From the NCBI GenBank assembly GCA_041984585.1, contig JBHIXX010000012.1, forward strand, positions 1 through 64,000: DNA of 64,000 nt, in the 5' to 3' direction. Positions 48,581-56,756 of the stretch are shown piece by piece (position 1 is the stretch's first letter; the number at the start of each line of letters is the position of its first letter). A program made the translations under genes and the position numbers. Under the pieces are notes generated by a model. It saw only the letters and a list, made by a program, of their open reading frames with translations, was not told where the DNA came from and did not search any database. Source of the DNA: Pseudolysinimonas_A sp041984585. Lineage in GTDB: Bacteria > Actinomycetota > Actinomycetes > Actinomycetales > Microbacteriaceae.

Positions 48581-49456
48581 CTACGGCTGCCGCTGCGCGA
48601 GGACCACGGCGGTCGTCGCCGCGACGAGGATGCTCGCGAGCACCATGTGCAGCCCCACGAGCATCGGCGGCAGGCCCGTCCACGACTGGATGAGTCCCAC
48701 CGCGATCTGCGCGCCCTCGACCGCGAGCAGCGCCGCGAGCCAGCCGCGCGTCGGGAGGCGGCGGACGAGCGCCACGAGCAGCAGCGCGACCGTGAGCGCG
48801 AGGGTCGCGTACGCGGGCCAGCTGTGCACGTGCTGCAGCAGCTCGGAGTCGAGCCCGTTGCGCGCCGCGCCGGAGTCGCCGGCGTGCGGCCCGGAGCCGG
48901 TCGTCAGGATGCCCGCCAGCACGGTGAGCGCGACCAGGCCGCCGAGGACCCCGCCCAGCGCGGCGACAGGGCGGGGGACCGCGAGCGGCCCCGGCCGACC
49001 GCGGTGCACCCGGCGTACGTACACCGTCGCCAGCACGATGAGCACCATCGACAGCACGAAGTGCAGGCCGACGACGTAGGGGTTGAGCCCGGTGAGCACC
49101 GTGATGCCGCCGATCACCCCCTGCAGCGGGATGCCGAAGCCGATCGCCAGGGTCAGCAGCACCAGATCGCGGCGGGTGCGCCACATCCGCACGACGGACA
49201 GGAAGGCGAGCAGCGCGACGACGATGAGCACGAAGGTGAGCAGGCGGTTGCCGAACTCGATCGCGCCGTGGATGCCCATCTCGGGCGTCGAGACGAAGGA
49301 GTCGGCCGTGCAGCGCGGCCAGGTCGGGCAGCCGAGCCCGGATGCGGTGAGCCGCACGAGACCGCCGGTGCCGACGATGAGGATGTTGACGGCGAGCGAG
49401 AGCCACGCGAGAACGCGGACCCGCGCGTCGGACGGCGAGGTCGGGAGCAGGGCCAT
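48581..49456 (-). CDS. ctaA: Heme A synthase
   Basis: Oxidises the methyl group of heme O to the formyl group of heme A. The 291-residue product has eight helices in two four-helix halves, with heme-ligand histidines in HGAIEFGNR (His63), LHFVLS, HVHSWP and LHMVLAS. The extracellular cysteine pair Cys43/Cys49 (GLGCPTWPRC) is like the regulatory pair in Bacillus-type CtaA. A minus-strand TAGACT (49471-49466) stands nine bases before the ATG, so the leader is at most a few bases. Confidence 0.95.
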   Translation of the reverse strand: MALLPTSPSDARVRVLAWLSLAVNILIVGTGGLVRLTASGLGCPTWPRCTADSFVSTPEMGIHGAIEFGNRLLTFVLIVVALLAFLSVVRMWRTRRDLVLLTLAIGFGIPLQGVIGGITVLTGLNPYVVGLHFVLSMVLIVLATVYVRRVHRGRPGPLAVPRPVAALGGVLGGLVALTVLAGILTTGSGPHAGDSGAARNGLDSELLQHVHSWPAYATLALTVALLLVALVRRLPTRGWLAALLAVEGAQIAVGLIQSWTGLPPMLVGLHMVLASILVAATTAVVLAQRQP

Positions 49457-49465
49457 AGCGGAGTC

Positions 49466-49471
49466 AGTCTA
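49466..49471 (-). promoter_or_regulatory. -10 element of ctaA, near-leaderless
   Basis: On the minus strand TAGACT ends nine bases before the ATG at 49456, leaving room for only two or three leader bases. Confidence 0.5.
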
Positions 49472-49558
49472 GGTCGGCCGTCCTGCGCGCCCGCCCGACG
49501 TCCGAGCCCGGCGGTGACGCGCCCGGCCCGACCCTCGGCAGCGGGCGCAGCTCCCCGT

Positions 49559-49564
49559 TAGACT
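49559..49564 (+). promoter_or_regulatory. -10 element of the suf operon
   Basis: TAGACT predicts a start near 49571 and a leader of about 104 bases. No operator palindrome for an ArsR-like SufR was recognised. Confidence 0.5.
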
Positions 49565-49570
49565 GGAGCG

Positions 49571-49674
49571 TCCCCGATCTCCGGGGTCCGCGGCGCCGCG
49601 ATGCGATCCCCGCGGATCGGCGCGCGTGCTGACACGAGCGGAATGGCTCGCTTCGGCAGGAAAGAGGCTTACGC
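49571..49674 (+). promoter_or_regulatory. Structured leader of the suf operon
   Basis: Two hairpins are visible: CCCCG/CGGGG (49572-49586) and CGATCC-CCGC-GGATCG (49604-49619). The sufB ribosome site ggaaagagg follows at about 49658-49666. A regulatory role is only inferred. Confidence 0.35.
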
Positions 49675-51093
49675 ATGTCCGACGTGCTCATCGACCGTCC
49701 GGAACTCAACGACCTCGGCACGTACGAGTTCGGCTGGTCCGACACCGACACGGCCGGGGCGACCGCGAAGCGCGGTCTCTCGCCCGAGGTGGTCGCCGAG
49801 ATCTCGAAGCTCAAGAGCGAGCCCGAGTGGATGGCGAAGCTCCGCCAGAAGGCGCTGAAGATCTTCGGCATGAAGCCGATGCCGACCTGGGGCGCCGACC
49901 TCTCGGGCATCGACTTCGACAACATCAAGTACTTCGTCCGCTCCACGGAGAAGCAGGCCAGCTCCTGGGAGGAGCTGCCCGAGGACATCAAGAACACCTA
50001 CGAACGCCTCGGCATCCCCGAGGCGGAGCGCCAGCGCCTCGTCGCCGGTGTCGCGGCCCAGTACGAGTCCGAGGTCGTCTACCACCAGATCCGCGAGGAC
50101 CTGGAGGCGCAGGGCGTCATCTTCATGGACACCGACACCGCGCTCAAGGAGCACCCGGAGTTCTTCGAGGAGTACTTCGGCACCGTCATCCCGGCCGGCG
50201 ACAACAAGTTCGCCGCTCTCAACACGGCGGTCTGGTCGGGCGGGTCGTTCGTCTACGTGCCGCCCGGCGTGCACGTGGAGATCCCGCTGCAGGCCTACTT
50301 CCGGATCAACACCGAGAACATGGGCCAGTTCGAGCGGACGCTGATCATCGCCGACGAGGGCTCGTACGTGCACTACATCGAGGGCTGCACCGCCCCGATC
50401 TACAGCTCCGACTCGCTGCACTCGGCGGTGGTCGAGATCATCGTGAAGAAGAACGCCCGCGTGCGCTACACGACGATCCAGAACTGGTCGAACAACGTCT
50501 ACAACCTGGTGACCAAGCGCGCCCGTGCCGAAGAGGGCGCCACCATGGAGTGGATCGACGGCAACATCGGCTCCAAGGTGACGATGAAGTACCCGTCGAT
50601 CTTCCTGGTGGGGGAGCACGCCAAGGGCGAGACCCTGTCGGTGGCCTTCGCCGGTCCCGGACAGCACCAGGACGCCGGCGCGAAGATGATCCACATGGCG
50701 CCGTACACGACGTCGTCGATCGTCTCGAAGTCGATCGCCCGTGGCGGCGGCCGGGCCGGCTACCGCGGCGAGGTGCGGGTCGCGGAGAACGCGCACCACG
50801 CGGCGAACACCGTGCGCTGCGACGCGCTGCTGGTCGACACGATCTCGCGCTCCGACACCTACCCGGCGATCGACATCCGGGTGGACGACGTGCAGCTCGG
50901 CCACGAGGCGACCGTCTCGCGGGTGAGCGAGGAGCAGCTCTTCTACCTGATGTCCCGCGGGCTCGAGGAGGACGAGGCGATGGCGATGATCGTCCGCGGC
51001 TTCATCGAGCCGATCGCCCGCGAGCTCCCGATGGAGTACGCACTCGAGTTGAACAAGCTCATCGAGATGAGCATGGAAGGCAGCGTCGGCTAG
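49675..51093 (+). CDS. sufB: Fe-S cluster assembly protein SufB
   Basis: Core of the SufBCD scaffold that builds Fe-S clusters. The 472-residue product has the right-handed beta-helix core, with IEGCTAPIY (Cys238) and NTVRCDALLVD (Cys382, the likely counterpart of the scaffold cysteine of E. coli SufB), QLGHEATVSRV and the C-terminal SufC-binding helices. No intein interrupts it, unlike in mycobacteria. ATG 49675 has a good ribosome site. It heads sufB-sufD-Rieske-sufC-sufT. Confidence 0.97.
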   Translation: MSDVLIDRPELNDLGTYEFGWSDTDTAGATAKRGLSPEVVAEISKLKSEPEWMAKLRQKALKIFGMKPMPTWGADLSGIDFDNIKYFVRSTEKQASSWEELPEDIKNTYERLGIPEAERQRLVAGVAAQYESEVVYHQIREDLEAQGVIFMDTDTALKEHPEFFEEYFGTVIPAGDNKFAALNTAVWSGGSFVYVPPGVHVEIPLQAYFRINTENMGQFERTLIIADEGSYVHYIEGCTAPIYSSDSLHSAVVEIIVKKNARVRYTTIQNWSNNVYNLVTKRARAEEGATMEWIDGNIGSKVTMKYPSIFLVGEHAKGETLSVAFAGPGQHQDAGAKMIHMAPYTTSSIVSKSIARGGGRAGYRGEVRVAENAHHAANTVRCDALLVDTISRSDTYPAIDIRVDDVQLGHEATVSRVSEEQLFYLMSRGLEEDEAMAMIVRGFIEPIARELPMEYALELNKLIEMSMEGSVG

Positions 51094-52278
51094 ATGACGA
51101 CGACCCCCACCGCCGCCCCCGCGGATTCCGCGGCCGAGCGGCTCGGCATCCGCGCGCACAGCGACGGCCCCGTGGTCCCCGTGCAGACCCGGTCGGAGTG
51201 GTTCCGCTCCACCGTGCACGACGACTTCCCGGCGGTCGAGGGCCACGAGGCGGAGTGGAAGCTCACGCCCGTCGACAAGGTGCGCGACCTGATCGACGAC
51301 GTGCTCGATGGCGGCCCGTACCCGGTGCTGTACCCCGAGGTTGCCGACACGGTCGTCGAGTGGATCGACCGCTCCGACGCGCGGATCGGCTCGGCCGGCA
51401 TCCCCGAGGACCGCGCCGCCGCCAACGGCTGGACCCGGTTCGAGGAGGCGCTCCGCATCGCCGTCGTCGGCGACGCCGAGCCCCTCGTCGTGACCCGGTC
51501 GGGCATCGGCGACTCCCCGCGGGCCGCCCACGTGCTGATCGAGGCGGCACCCGGGTCGACCGGACTCGTCGTGCTCGACTCCCAGGGCCCCGCGGCGCTG
51601 AGCGAGAACGTCGAGATCGTCGTCGGCGAGGGCGCCAACCTGACCGTCGTGTCGGTGCAGGAGTGGGATGACGACTCCCGTCACCTGGCCAGCCACTTCG
51701 CCGAGGTCGGCAAGGACGGCAAGCTCACCCACATCCTGGTCTCGCTCGGCGGCGCCATCGTGCGGGTCAACCCGTCAGCGCACCTCGCCGGCGAGGGGGC
51801 CGAGGCCGAGATGCTCGGCGTCTACTTCTCCGACGCCGGTCAGCACCTCGAGCAGCGCGTCTACGTGCACCACGACGCGCCGCACACCCGCAGCCGCGTG
51901 ACCTACAAGGGCGCGCTCAACGGCGAGGGCGCGCGCAGCGTGTGGGTCGGCGACGTGCTCATCGGGCGCGACGCGATCGGCACCGACAGCTACGAGCAGA
52001 ACCGCAACCTCGTTCTCTCCGACGGCACCCGCGCCGACAGCATCCCGAACCTCGAGATCGAGACCGGCGACATCGCCGGCGCCGGTCACGCCAGCGCGAC
52101 CGGCCGGTTCGACGACGAGCAGCTCTTCTACCTGCAGGCGCGCGGGATCCCCGAGGACGAGGCGCGTCGGCTCGTCGTGCTCGGCTTCCTCGGCGAGATC
52201 GTGCAGCGCATCGCGGAGCCCCAGCTGCGCGACCGGCTGCTCGACGCGCTCGAGCAGGAGCTGGAGGCCGCCCGATGA
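51094..52278 (+). CDS. sufD: Fe-S cluster assembly protein SufD
   Basis: Partner of SufB in the SufBC2D complex. The 394-residue product has the same beta-helix fold and ends with the shared motif GHASATGRFDDEQLFYLQARGIPEDEARRL. The ATG follows the sufB stop with no spacing, and no separate ribosome site is visible, which implies reinitiation. The stop overlaps the next start. Confidence 0.96.
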   Translation: MTTTPTAAPADSAAERLGIRAHSDGPVVPVQTRSEWFRSTVHDDFPAVEGHEAEWKLTPVDKVRDLIDDVLDGGPYPVLYPEVADTVVEWIDRSDARIGSAGIPEDRAAANGWTRFEEALRIAVVGDAEPLVVTRSGIGDSPRAAHVLIEAAPGSTGLVVLDSQGPAALSENVEIVVGEGANLTVVSVQEWDDDSRHLASHFAEVGKDGKLTHILVSLGGAIVRVNPSAHLAGEGAEAEMLGVYFSDAGQHLEQRVYVHHDAPHTRSRVTYKGALNGEGARSVWVGDVLIGRDAIGTDSYEQNRNLVLSDGTRADSIPNLEIETGDIAGAGHASATGRFDDEQLFYLQARGIPEDEARRLVVLGFLGEIVQRIAEPQLRDRLLDALEQELEAAR

Positions 52279-52604
52279 GCGGCGTGCGTGTCTGCGGCGT
52301 CGACGAGCTGTCTCCGTCGACCGCGAAGAAGGTCGTCGTCGACGGCGTCGCGGTCGCGGTCGTGATGGACTCCGCCGGCGCGGTGCACGCCCTCGGCGAC
52401 ACCTGCACCCACGGCGACATCTCGCTGAGCGAGGGGTTCGTCGAGGACGACACCCTGGAGTGCTGGGCCCACGGCTCGAAGTTCTCCCTGACGAGCGGCA
52501 AGCCGCTCACCCTGCCGGCCTACGAGCCGGTCCCGGTCTTCGCCGTCGAGATCACCGACGGCGACGTGTACATCGACATCGAGACGAAGGTGAGTGCCGA
52601 ATGA
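52275..52604 (+). CDS. Rieske-type [2Fe-2S] ferredoxin of the suf operon
   Basis: The 109-residue product is a single Rieske domain with cluster ligands Cys44/His46 (CTHG) and Cys63/His66 (CWAHG). It resembles the ferredoxin component of non-heme dioxygenases (NirD/BphF type) and has no membrane anchor. Its place inside the suf operon, with ATGA overlaps on both sides, suggests electron supply to cluster assembly or use as an early target; no such role is proven. Confidence 0.92.
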   Translation: MSGVRVCGVDELSPSTAKKVVVDGVAVAVVMDSAGAVHALGDTCTHGDISLSEGFVEDDTLECWAHGSKFSLTSGKPLTLPAYEPVPVFAVEITDGDVYIDIETKVSAE

Positions 52605-53362
52605 GCACCCTCGAGATCCGCGACCTGCAGGTCTCCATCGAGACGGAGCAGGGCGTCAAGCCCATCCTCAAGGGGGTGGACCTCACGATCAAGGAGGGTG
52701 AGATCCACGCCGTCATGGGGCCCAACGGGTCGGGCAAGTCGACCCTCGCCTACACGATCGCCGGGCACCCCCGGTACCAGGTCGACGGTGGTTCGATCAC
52801 GTTCGACGGCGAGGACGTGCTCGAGATGAGCGTCGACGAGCGCGCCCGTGCCGGGCTCTTCCTCGCGATGCAGTACCCGGTCGAGATCCCCGGTGTGACC
52901 GTCGCGAACTTCCTGCGCACCGCGAAGACCGCGATCGACGGCGAGGCGCCGGCCATCCGCACCTGGGGTCCTACGCTGAAGTCGACGATGGAGGGCCTCA
53001 AGATGGACCCGTCGTTCGCGCAGCGGAACGTCAACGAGGGCTTCTCGGGCGGCGAGAAGAAGCGGCACGAGATCGTGCAGCTCGAGCTGCTGAAGCCGAA
53101 GTTCGCGGTGCTCGACGAGACCGACTCCGGGCTCGACGTCGACGCGCTCAAGATCGTCTCCGAGGGCGTCAACCGCGCGCACGAGGCGACCGGCCTCGGT
53201 GTGCTGCTGATCACCCACTACACGCGGATCCTGCGCTACATCAAGCCGGACTTCGTGCACGTGTTCGTCGACGGCCGCGTGGCGGAGGAGGGCGGCCCCG
53301 AGCTCGCCGAGCGGCTCGAGGACGAGGGCTACGACCGCTACGTCACCGCCGCCAGCGCGTGA
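52601..53362 (+). CDS. sufC: Fe-S cluster assembly ATPase SufC
   Basis: ABC-type ATPase that drives conformational change of SufBD. The 253-residue product has Walker A GPNGSGKST with Lys46, the signature FSGGEKKRHEI and Walker B FAVLDETDSGLD. The start overlaps the Rieske gene stop. No sufS or sufU follows. Confidence 0.97.
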   Translation: MSTLEIRDLQVSIETEQGVKPILKGVDLTIKEGEIHAVMGPNGSGKSTLAYTIAGHPRYQVDGGSITFDGEDVLEMSVDERARAGLFLAMQYPVEIPGVTVANFLRTAKTAIDGEAPAIRTWGPTLKSTMEGLKMDPSFAQRNVNEGFSGGEKKRHEIVQLELLKPKFAVLDETDSGLDVDALKIVSEGVNRAHEATGLGVLLITHYTRILRYIKPDFVHVFVDGRVAEEGGPELAERLEDEGYDRYVTAASA

Positions 53363-53387
53363 CCCGGCGTCCGCGCCGCACGACCCG

Positions 53388-53393
53388 TACCCT
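53388..53393 (+). promoter_or_regulatory. -10 element before a leaderless mini-ORF and sufT
   Basis: TACCCT ends seven bases before ATG 53401, the first base of a six-codon ORF. It would allow sufT expression apart from the rest of the operon. Confidence 0.45.
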
Positions 53394-53400
53394 GGAACGC

Positions 53401-53421
53401 ATGATGGCGGCAGGCGCATGA
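53401..53421 (+). CDS. Six-codon upstream ORF (MMAAGA)
   Basis: ATG 53401 sits at the predicted transcription start and the frame ends TGA at 53419-53421, overlapping the sufT start as ATGA. sufT has only a poor ribosome site (ggcagg). Leaderless translation of the mini-ORF could deliver ribosomes to sufT by coupling. Expression is inferred, not shown. Confidence 0.4.
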   Translation: MMAAGA

Positions 53422-53747
53422 CCACGGCACTCGAGCCCGCCCTGTTCGATCAGGTGCACGAGGGGCTCAAGGACGTGATCGACCCCGAGCTCGGGGTCAA
53501 CATCGTCGACCTGGGACTGATCTACGACCTCACCTGGGACGACGAGAACGACGCGCTGGTCATCTCGATGACGCTCACCTCGGCCGGCTGCCCGCTCACG
53601 GATGTGATCGAGGAGCAGGTCGGTCAGGCGCTCGACGGCATCGTGGAGCGCTTCCGCATCAACTGGGTGTGGATGCCGCCGTGGGGCCCGGAGCGCATCA
53701 CCGAGGACGGCCGCGACATGATGCGCGCCATCGGCTTCTCGATCTGA
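53418..53747 (+). CDS. sufT: MIP18/DUF59-family Fe-S assembly factor (SufT-like)
   Basis: Helps transfer or mature Fe-S clusters; the family includes SufT and PaaD-like proteins. The 109-residue product has the family core DPELGVNIVDLGLIYDL (residues 22-38) and the conserved Cys58 in TSAGCPLTD. The C-terminal end (WVWMPPWGPERITEDGRDMMRAIGF) is typical of actinobacterial members. It is the last gene of the suf cluster. Confidence 0.93.
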   Translation: MTTALEPALFDQVHEGLKDVIDPELGVNIVDLGLIYDLTWDDENDALVISMTLTSAGCPLTDVIEEQVGQALDGIVERFRINWVWMPPWGPERITEDGRDMMRAIGFSI

Positions 53748-53817
53748 TCGACGAGAGCGACACGCAGGGCGGAGCCCGCTCACCGACGAGGTGCGAGTCG
53801 CGCCATCGGGGCACACG

Positions 53818-53837
53818 CCTCTCATCTCCCTCTCATC
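53818..53837 (+). promoter_or_regulatory. Tandem operator-like repeat upstream of the sensor kinase
   Basis: CCTCTCATC occurs at 53818-53826 and again at 53829-53837, exactly 11 bases apart. One helical turn between direct repeats is the usual layout for dimers of OmpR/PhoB-type regulators such as the one encoded at 57.2-58.1 kb. A palindrome GGTCGCGACC follows at 53874-53883, near the -35 position. Confidence 0.45.
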
Positions 53838-53901
53838 GCGCTGTCACCCCCCGAACGGACGGCACCCCTACGGGGTCGCGACCCGGGGAGCGCCCGGGCG
53901 G

Positions 53902-53907
53902 TAGCCT
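53902..53907 (+). promoter_or_regulatory. -10 element of the sensor kinase operon, leaderless start
   Basis: TAGCCT ends six bases before the GTG at 53914. Confidence 0.65.
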
Positions 53908-53913
53908 GACACC

Positions 53914-55593
53914 GTGCCGGGGGGCGGGGACATCTCGACGCCGAAGCGCACCCGTGGGAGGGTCGCTGCGGCGATCCTCGCTGCCCAGATGCTCATCTCG
54001 GTCTGCGTCCTGGCCCTCGCCGTCGCCGCGTTCGTACTGCGTCCCGAGGTCTTCCAGTCGCCCGGACTGTTCGTCGGGTTCGTGATGATGTTCGCGATCA
54101 CCGCCATCGCCGCCGGCGTGCCGTGGGACCGCATCCCGCGCTGGACCGGCCTCGCACTCCCGGTACTCGACGTCATCGCCATCGTCGTGATCCGCGACGC
54201 GCTGCCGTCGTTCGGCGTCGGCATCCTGCTGCTGCTCCCGCTGCTCTGGGTGGCCCGCACCTTCCCCGGCGCGATCGTGGTCGGGTTCACCGCGTTCGCC
54301 GCGGGAGCGCTGATGGGCGCACAGGCACTCTCCGGTCGCGCGACGGCCGACATCGACTTCGCCACGTACATCCTGCTTCCGCTCGTCTTCGTGGTCGTCG
54401 CCGCCAGCACATTCGTCGGCGCGCGCCGGTCGCGCGCGCAGGCGGTGCTGCTGCGCCAGCACTCGGTGCTCATCGAGGAGGCGCTCGCCTCCGCCCGGGC
54501 ACAGCAGGCGGTGCTCGACACGGTGCTCAACACGGTGCCGTTCGGGGTGGTCGCATTCGACCGCAACCGGTCGGTGACGTTCGTGAACCGCGCCCACCGG
54601 CAGACGCTCGCCGACTTCGGCACGGCGGCGGACGCCGTCATCCACCCGGTCGTCTTCCAGCCGGACGGGGTGACGCCGTACGGCGCGAACGACCGGCCGT
54701 TCGCCCGCGCCCGCGCAGGGCAGTCGTTCACCGACCTGGTGTTCTGGGTGGGGGAGCCCGGCGCGCGCCGCGCCGCCTACTCGGCCAGTTCCCGCGCGGA
54801 GTACGGTCCCGACGGCGCCTACGAGGGCGGGGTTCTCGTGATCGTCGACGTCACCAAGGAGGTCGAGGCGGTGCGCGCGCGCGACGACCTCGTCGGCTCG
54901 GTCTCGCACGAACTGCGTTCGCCGCTCACCTCGGTGCTCGGCTACATCGACCTCGCACGCGACGACGAGGAGCTCGACCCGGCCACCCGGCGCATGCTCG
55001 ACGTCGCGTACTCGAACTCCGAGCGTCTGCTCGTGATCGTCACCGACCTGCTGCGCGCCGCGAGCGACGCCGACCAGGCGCTGGCGATGTCGTTCGTGCC
55101 GTGCGACATCGCGCGGATCGCGGCGGAGGCGGTCGAGGCCAACCAGGTCACCGCGGACGAGGCCGACGTCGAGCTGCGGCTCAGCGGCGTGGAGGAGGCG
55201 TCGGTCGTCGCCGACCCGGTGCGCATGCGCCAGGTGCTCGACAACCTCGTCTCCAACGCCATCAAATACAACCGCGAGTGGGGCGAGGTCGAGGTCTCGG
55301 TGCATCTCGCGGGCGGCGCGGTCGAGGTGATCGTGCGCGACACCGGACAGGGCATGGCCGAGGCCGACCTGGTGCGCGTGTTCGACCGGTTCTACCGCAC
55401 CGAGGCCGCGCGCGGCTCGGAGACGGTGGGCACCGGACTCGGGCTGAGCATCACCCGCGACATCGTGCAGCGCCACGGCGGTGACCTGACGGTGTCGAGC
55501 GAGCTGGGCCTCGGCACCGAGTTCCGGTTCACGATCCCGGTGTCGGCGACGCCCGCCGAAGCCACCGACGAGCATGCGGAGGTCGGCGCATGA
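53914..55593 (+). CDS. Membrane sensor histidine kinase
   Basis: The 559-residue product has six hydrophobic helices (about 17-42, 51-69, 77-94, 100-115, 117-137, 150-170) with very short loops, so the signal is probably sensed in or at the membrane. A PAS domain spans about 200-320 (LDTVLNTVPFGVVAFDRN). The HisKA domain has phospho-acceptor His332 in SVSHELRSPL, and the ATPase domain has NLVSNAIKYN, DTGQGMA, FDRFYR and GTGLGLSI. All catalytic motifs look intact. It is coupled by ATGA to the next gene. The likely partner is the convergent regulator at 57220-58092. Confidence 0.93.
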   Translation: MPGGGDISTPKRTRGRVAAAILAAQMLISVCVLALAVAAFVLRPEVFQSPGLFVGFVMMFAITAIAAGVPWDRIPRWTGLALPVLDVIAIVVIRDALPSFGVGILLLLPLLWVARTFPGAIVVGFTAFAAGALMGAQALSGRATADIDFATYILLPLVFVVVAASTFVGARRSRAQAVLLRQHSVLIEEALASARAQQAVLDTVLNTVPFGVVAFDRNRSVTFVNRAHRQTLADFGTAADAVIHPVVFQPDGVTPYGANDRPFARARAGQSFTDLVFWVGEPGARRAAYSASSRAEYGPDGAYEGGVLVIVDVTKEVEAVRARDDLVGSVSHELRSPLTSVLGYIDLARDDEELDPATRRMLDVAYSNSERLLVIVTDLLRAASDADQALAMSFVPCDIARIAAEAVEANQVTADEADVELRLSGVEEASVVADPVRMRQVLDNLVSNAIKYNREWGEVEVSVHLAGGAVEVIVRDTGQGMAEADLVRVFDRFYRTEAARGSETVGTGLGLSITRDIVQRHGGDLTVSSELGLGTEFRFTIPVSATPAEATDEHAEVGA

Positions 55594-56756
55594 TCCTGCT
55601 CGACGCCCTCACCATGACCCTGCTGTCGGGACTCATCGTCACGCTCTGCGGCGTGGTCTTCGTCTTCAACACGGTGCTGCGCCGCGGCCACGCGGCCGCG
55701 CGGCTGTGGAGCATCGCGTTCGTCTTCGGCATCCTCGAGGCGCTCGCCTACCTCGTCTACGGCGTCGCGCCCGACGCCCGGTGGGCTCTCGCGGTGGGCA
55801 ACGGCTCCCTGGCGATCGCACTCGGCATGCTCTGGTCGGGAACGCGTCGGGCGAACCGGCGCGCCGCGTGGGCGTGGCTGCCGCCCCTGGTGGGGATCGC
55901 CGTGGCCGCCACCGTGCCCCTGCATCCGGCCGACGGGTACTGGGCCGGCTCAGTCGAGCTGTTCGCGGCGACGTCGGTGCTCGCCGGGCTCGCCGCCGCG
56001 GAGACGCTGCGCGGCCGCCTGCGACGCGACCTGAACGCGCGCATCATGACGGTCGTCTACGTCTGGCTCGCCGTGTTCTACGCGGCGCGCACCGTCGGAG
56101 CGCTCATCCTCGGCTACGACGACCCGCTGTTCCTGACGGCGCTCGGCACCTTCCCGACCACGCTCATCACCGTCGGCGCCCTCGTCGTGGCGACGGTGGC
56201 CCTCAGCAACCTGCAGCTCGAGCTGTTCCGCGACCCGGAGGACGGCGACGACGTTCCCGGGTCCGGCAGCGCCTACGCCGAGGTCGACGGGGTGCTCGGC
56301 CCGCGCACCTTCCGGTCGGCGGCGGAGTCGTGGCTGCTGCGCTCGGTACGCGACCGTACGCCGCTCGTGCTGCTCGTCGCCGACCTGGCCAACCTCGAAG
56401 AGGTCGACGTCGCCTTCGGGCGTGAGACGGCGGACAACGCGGTGCGGCTGCTCGGTCGCTCCGCCGTCGTCGAAGCGCCCACGGCCGCCCTCGTCGGACA
56501 CCTGGCCCGGGGCCGGTACGCGGTGCTGCTGCCGGTGATCGCGGATGCCGACGTCGAGTCGGTCGCGGAGCGCATCTCGATCGCGGTGCTCGACACCACC
56601 ATCGACGACGCCGACCGGTTCCGCGGCTCGGTCCGTTACGGGATCGCCGGATCGCGCACCGCGGGGGCCCGCTACGGCTCGCTGCTCGACGCCGCGGTGG
56701 CCGATCTGGAACGCCGCGAGACCGGACCGGTGCGGGGGAGCGTCCCCGCACGATGA
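55590..56756 (+). CDS. Seven-helix membrane protein with degenerate GGDEF domain
   Basis: The 388-residue product has seven hydrophobic helices (about 5-27, 38-57, 65-84, 94-111, 120-140, 150-173, 185-206). The cytoplasmic part (about 235-380) follows the plan of a GGDEF diguanylate cyclase: VLLVADLANLEEVDVAFG, then VGHLARGRYAVLLP and VRYGIAGS. The active-site GGDEF is replaced by ARGRY (residues 306-310), so no cyclic di-GMP synthesis is expected. It may bind a nucleotide or serve as a protein partner. ATGA overlaps on both sides tie it to the kinase and the Hpt-like gene. Confidence 0.75.
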   Translation: MILLDALTMTLLSGLIVTLCGVVFVFNTVLRRGHAAARLWSIAFVFGILEALAYLVYGVAPDARWALAVGNGSLAIALGMLWSGTRRANRRAAWAWLPPLVGIAVAATVPLHPADGYWAGSVELFAATSVLAGLAAAETLRGRLRRDLNARIMTVVYVWLAVFYAARTVGALILGYDDPLFLTALGTFPTTLITVGALVVATVALSNLQLELFRDPEDGDDVPGSGSAYAEVDGVLGPRTFRSAAESWLLRSVRDRTPLVLLVADLANLEEVDVAFGRETADNAVRLLGRSAVVEAPTAALVGHLARGRYAVLLPVIADADVESVAERISIAVLDTTIDDADRFRGSVRYGIAGSRTAGARYGSLLDAAVADLERRETGPVRGSVPAR

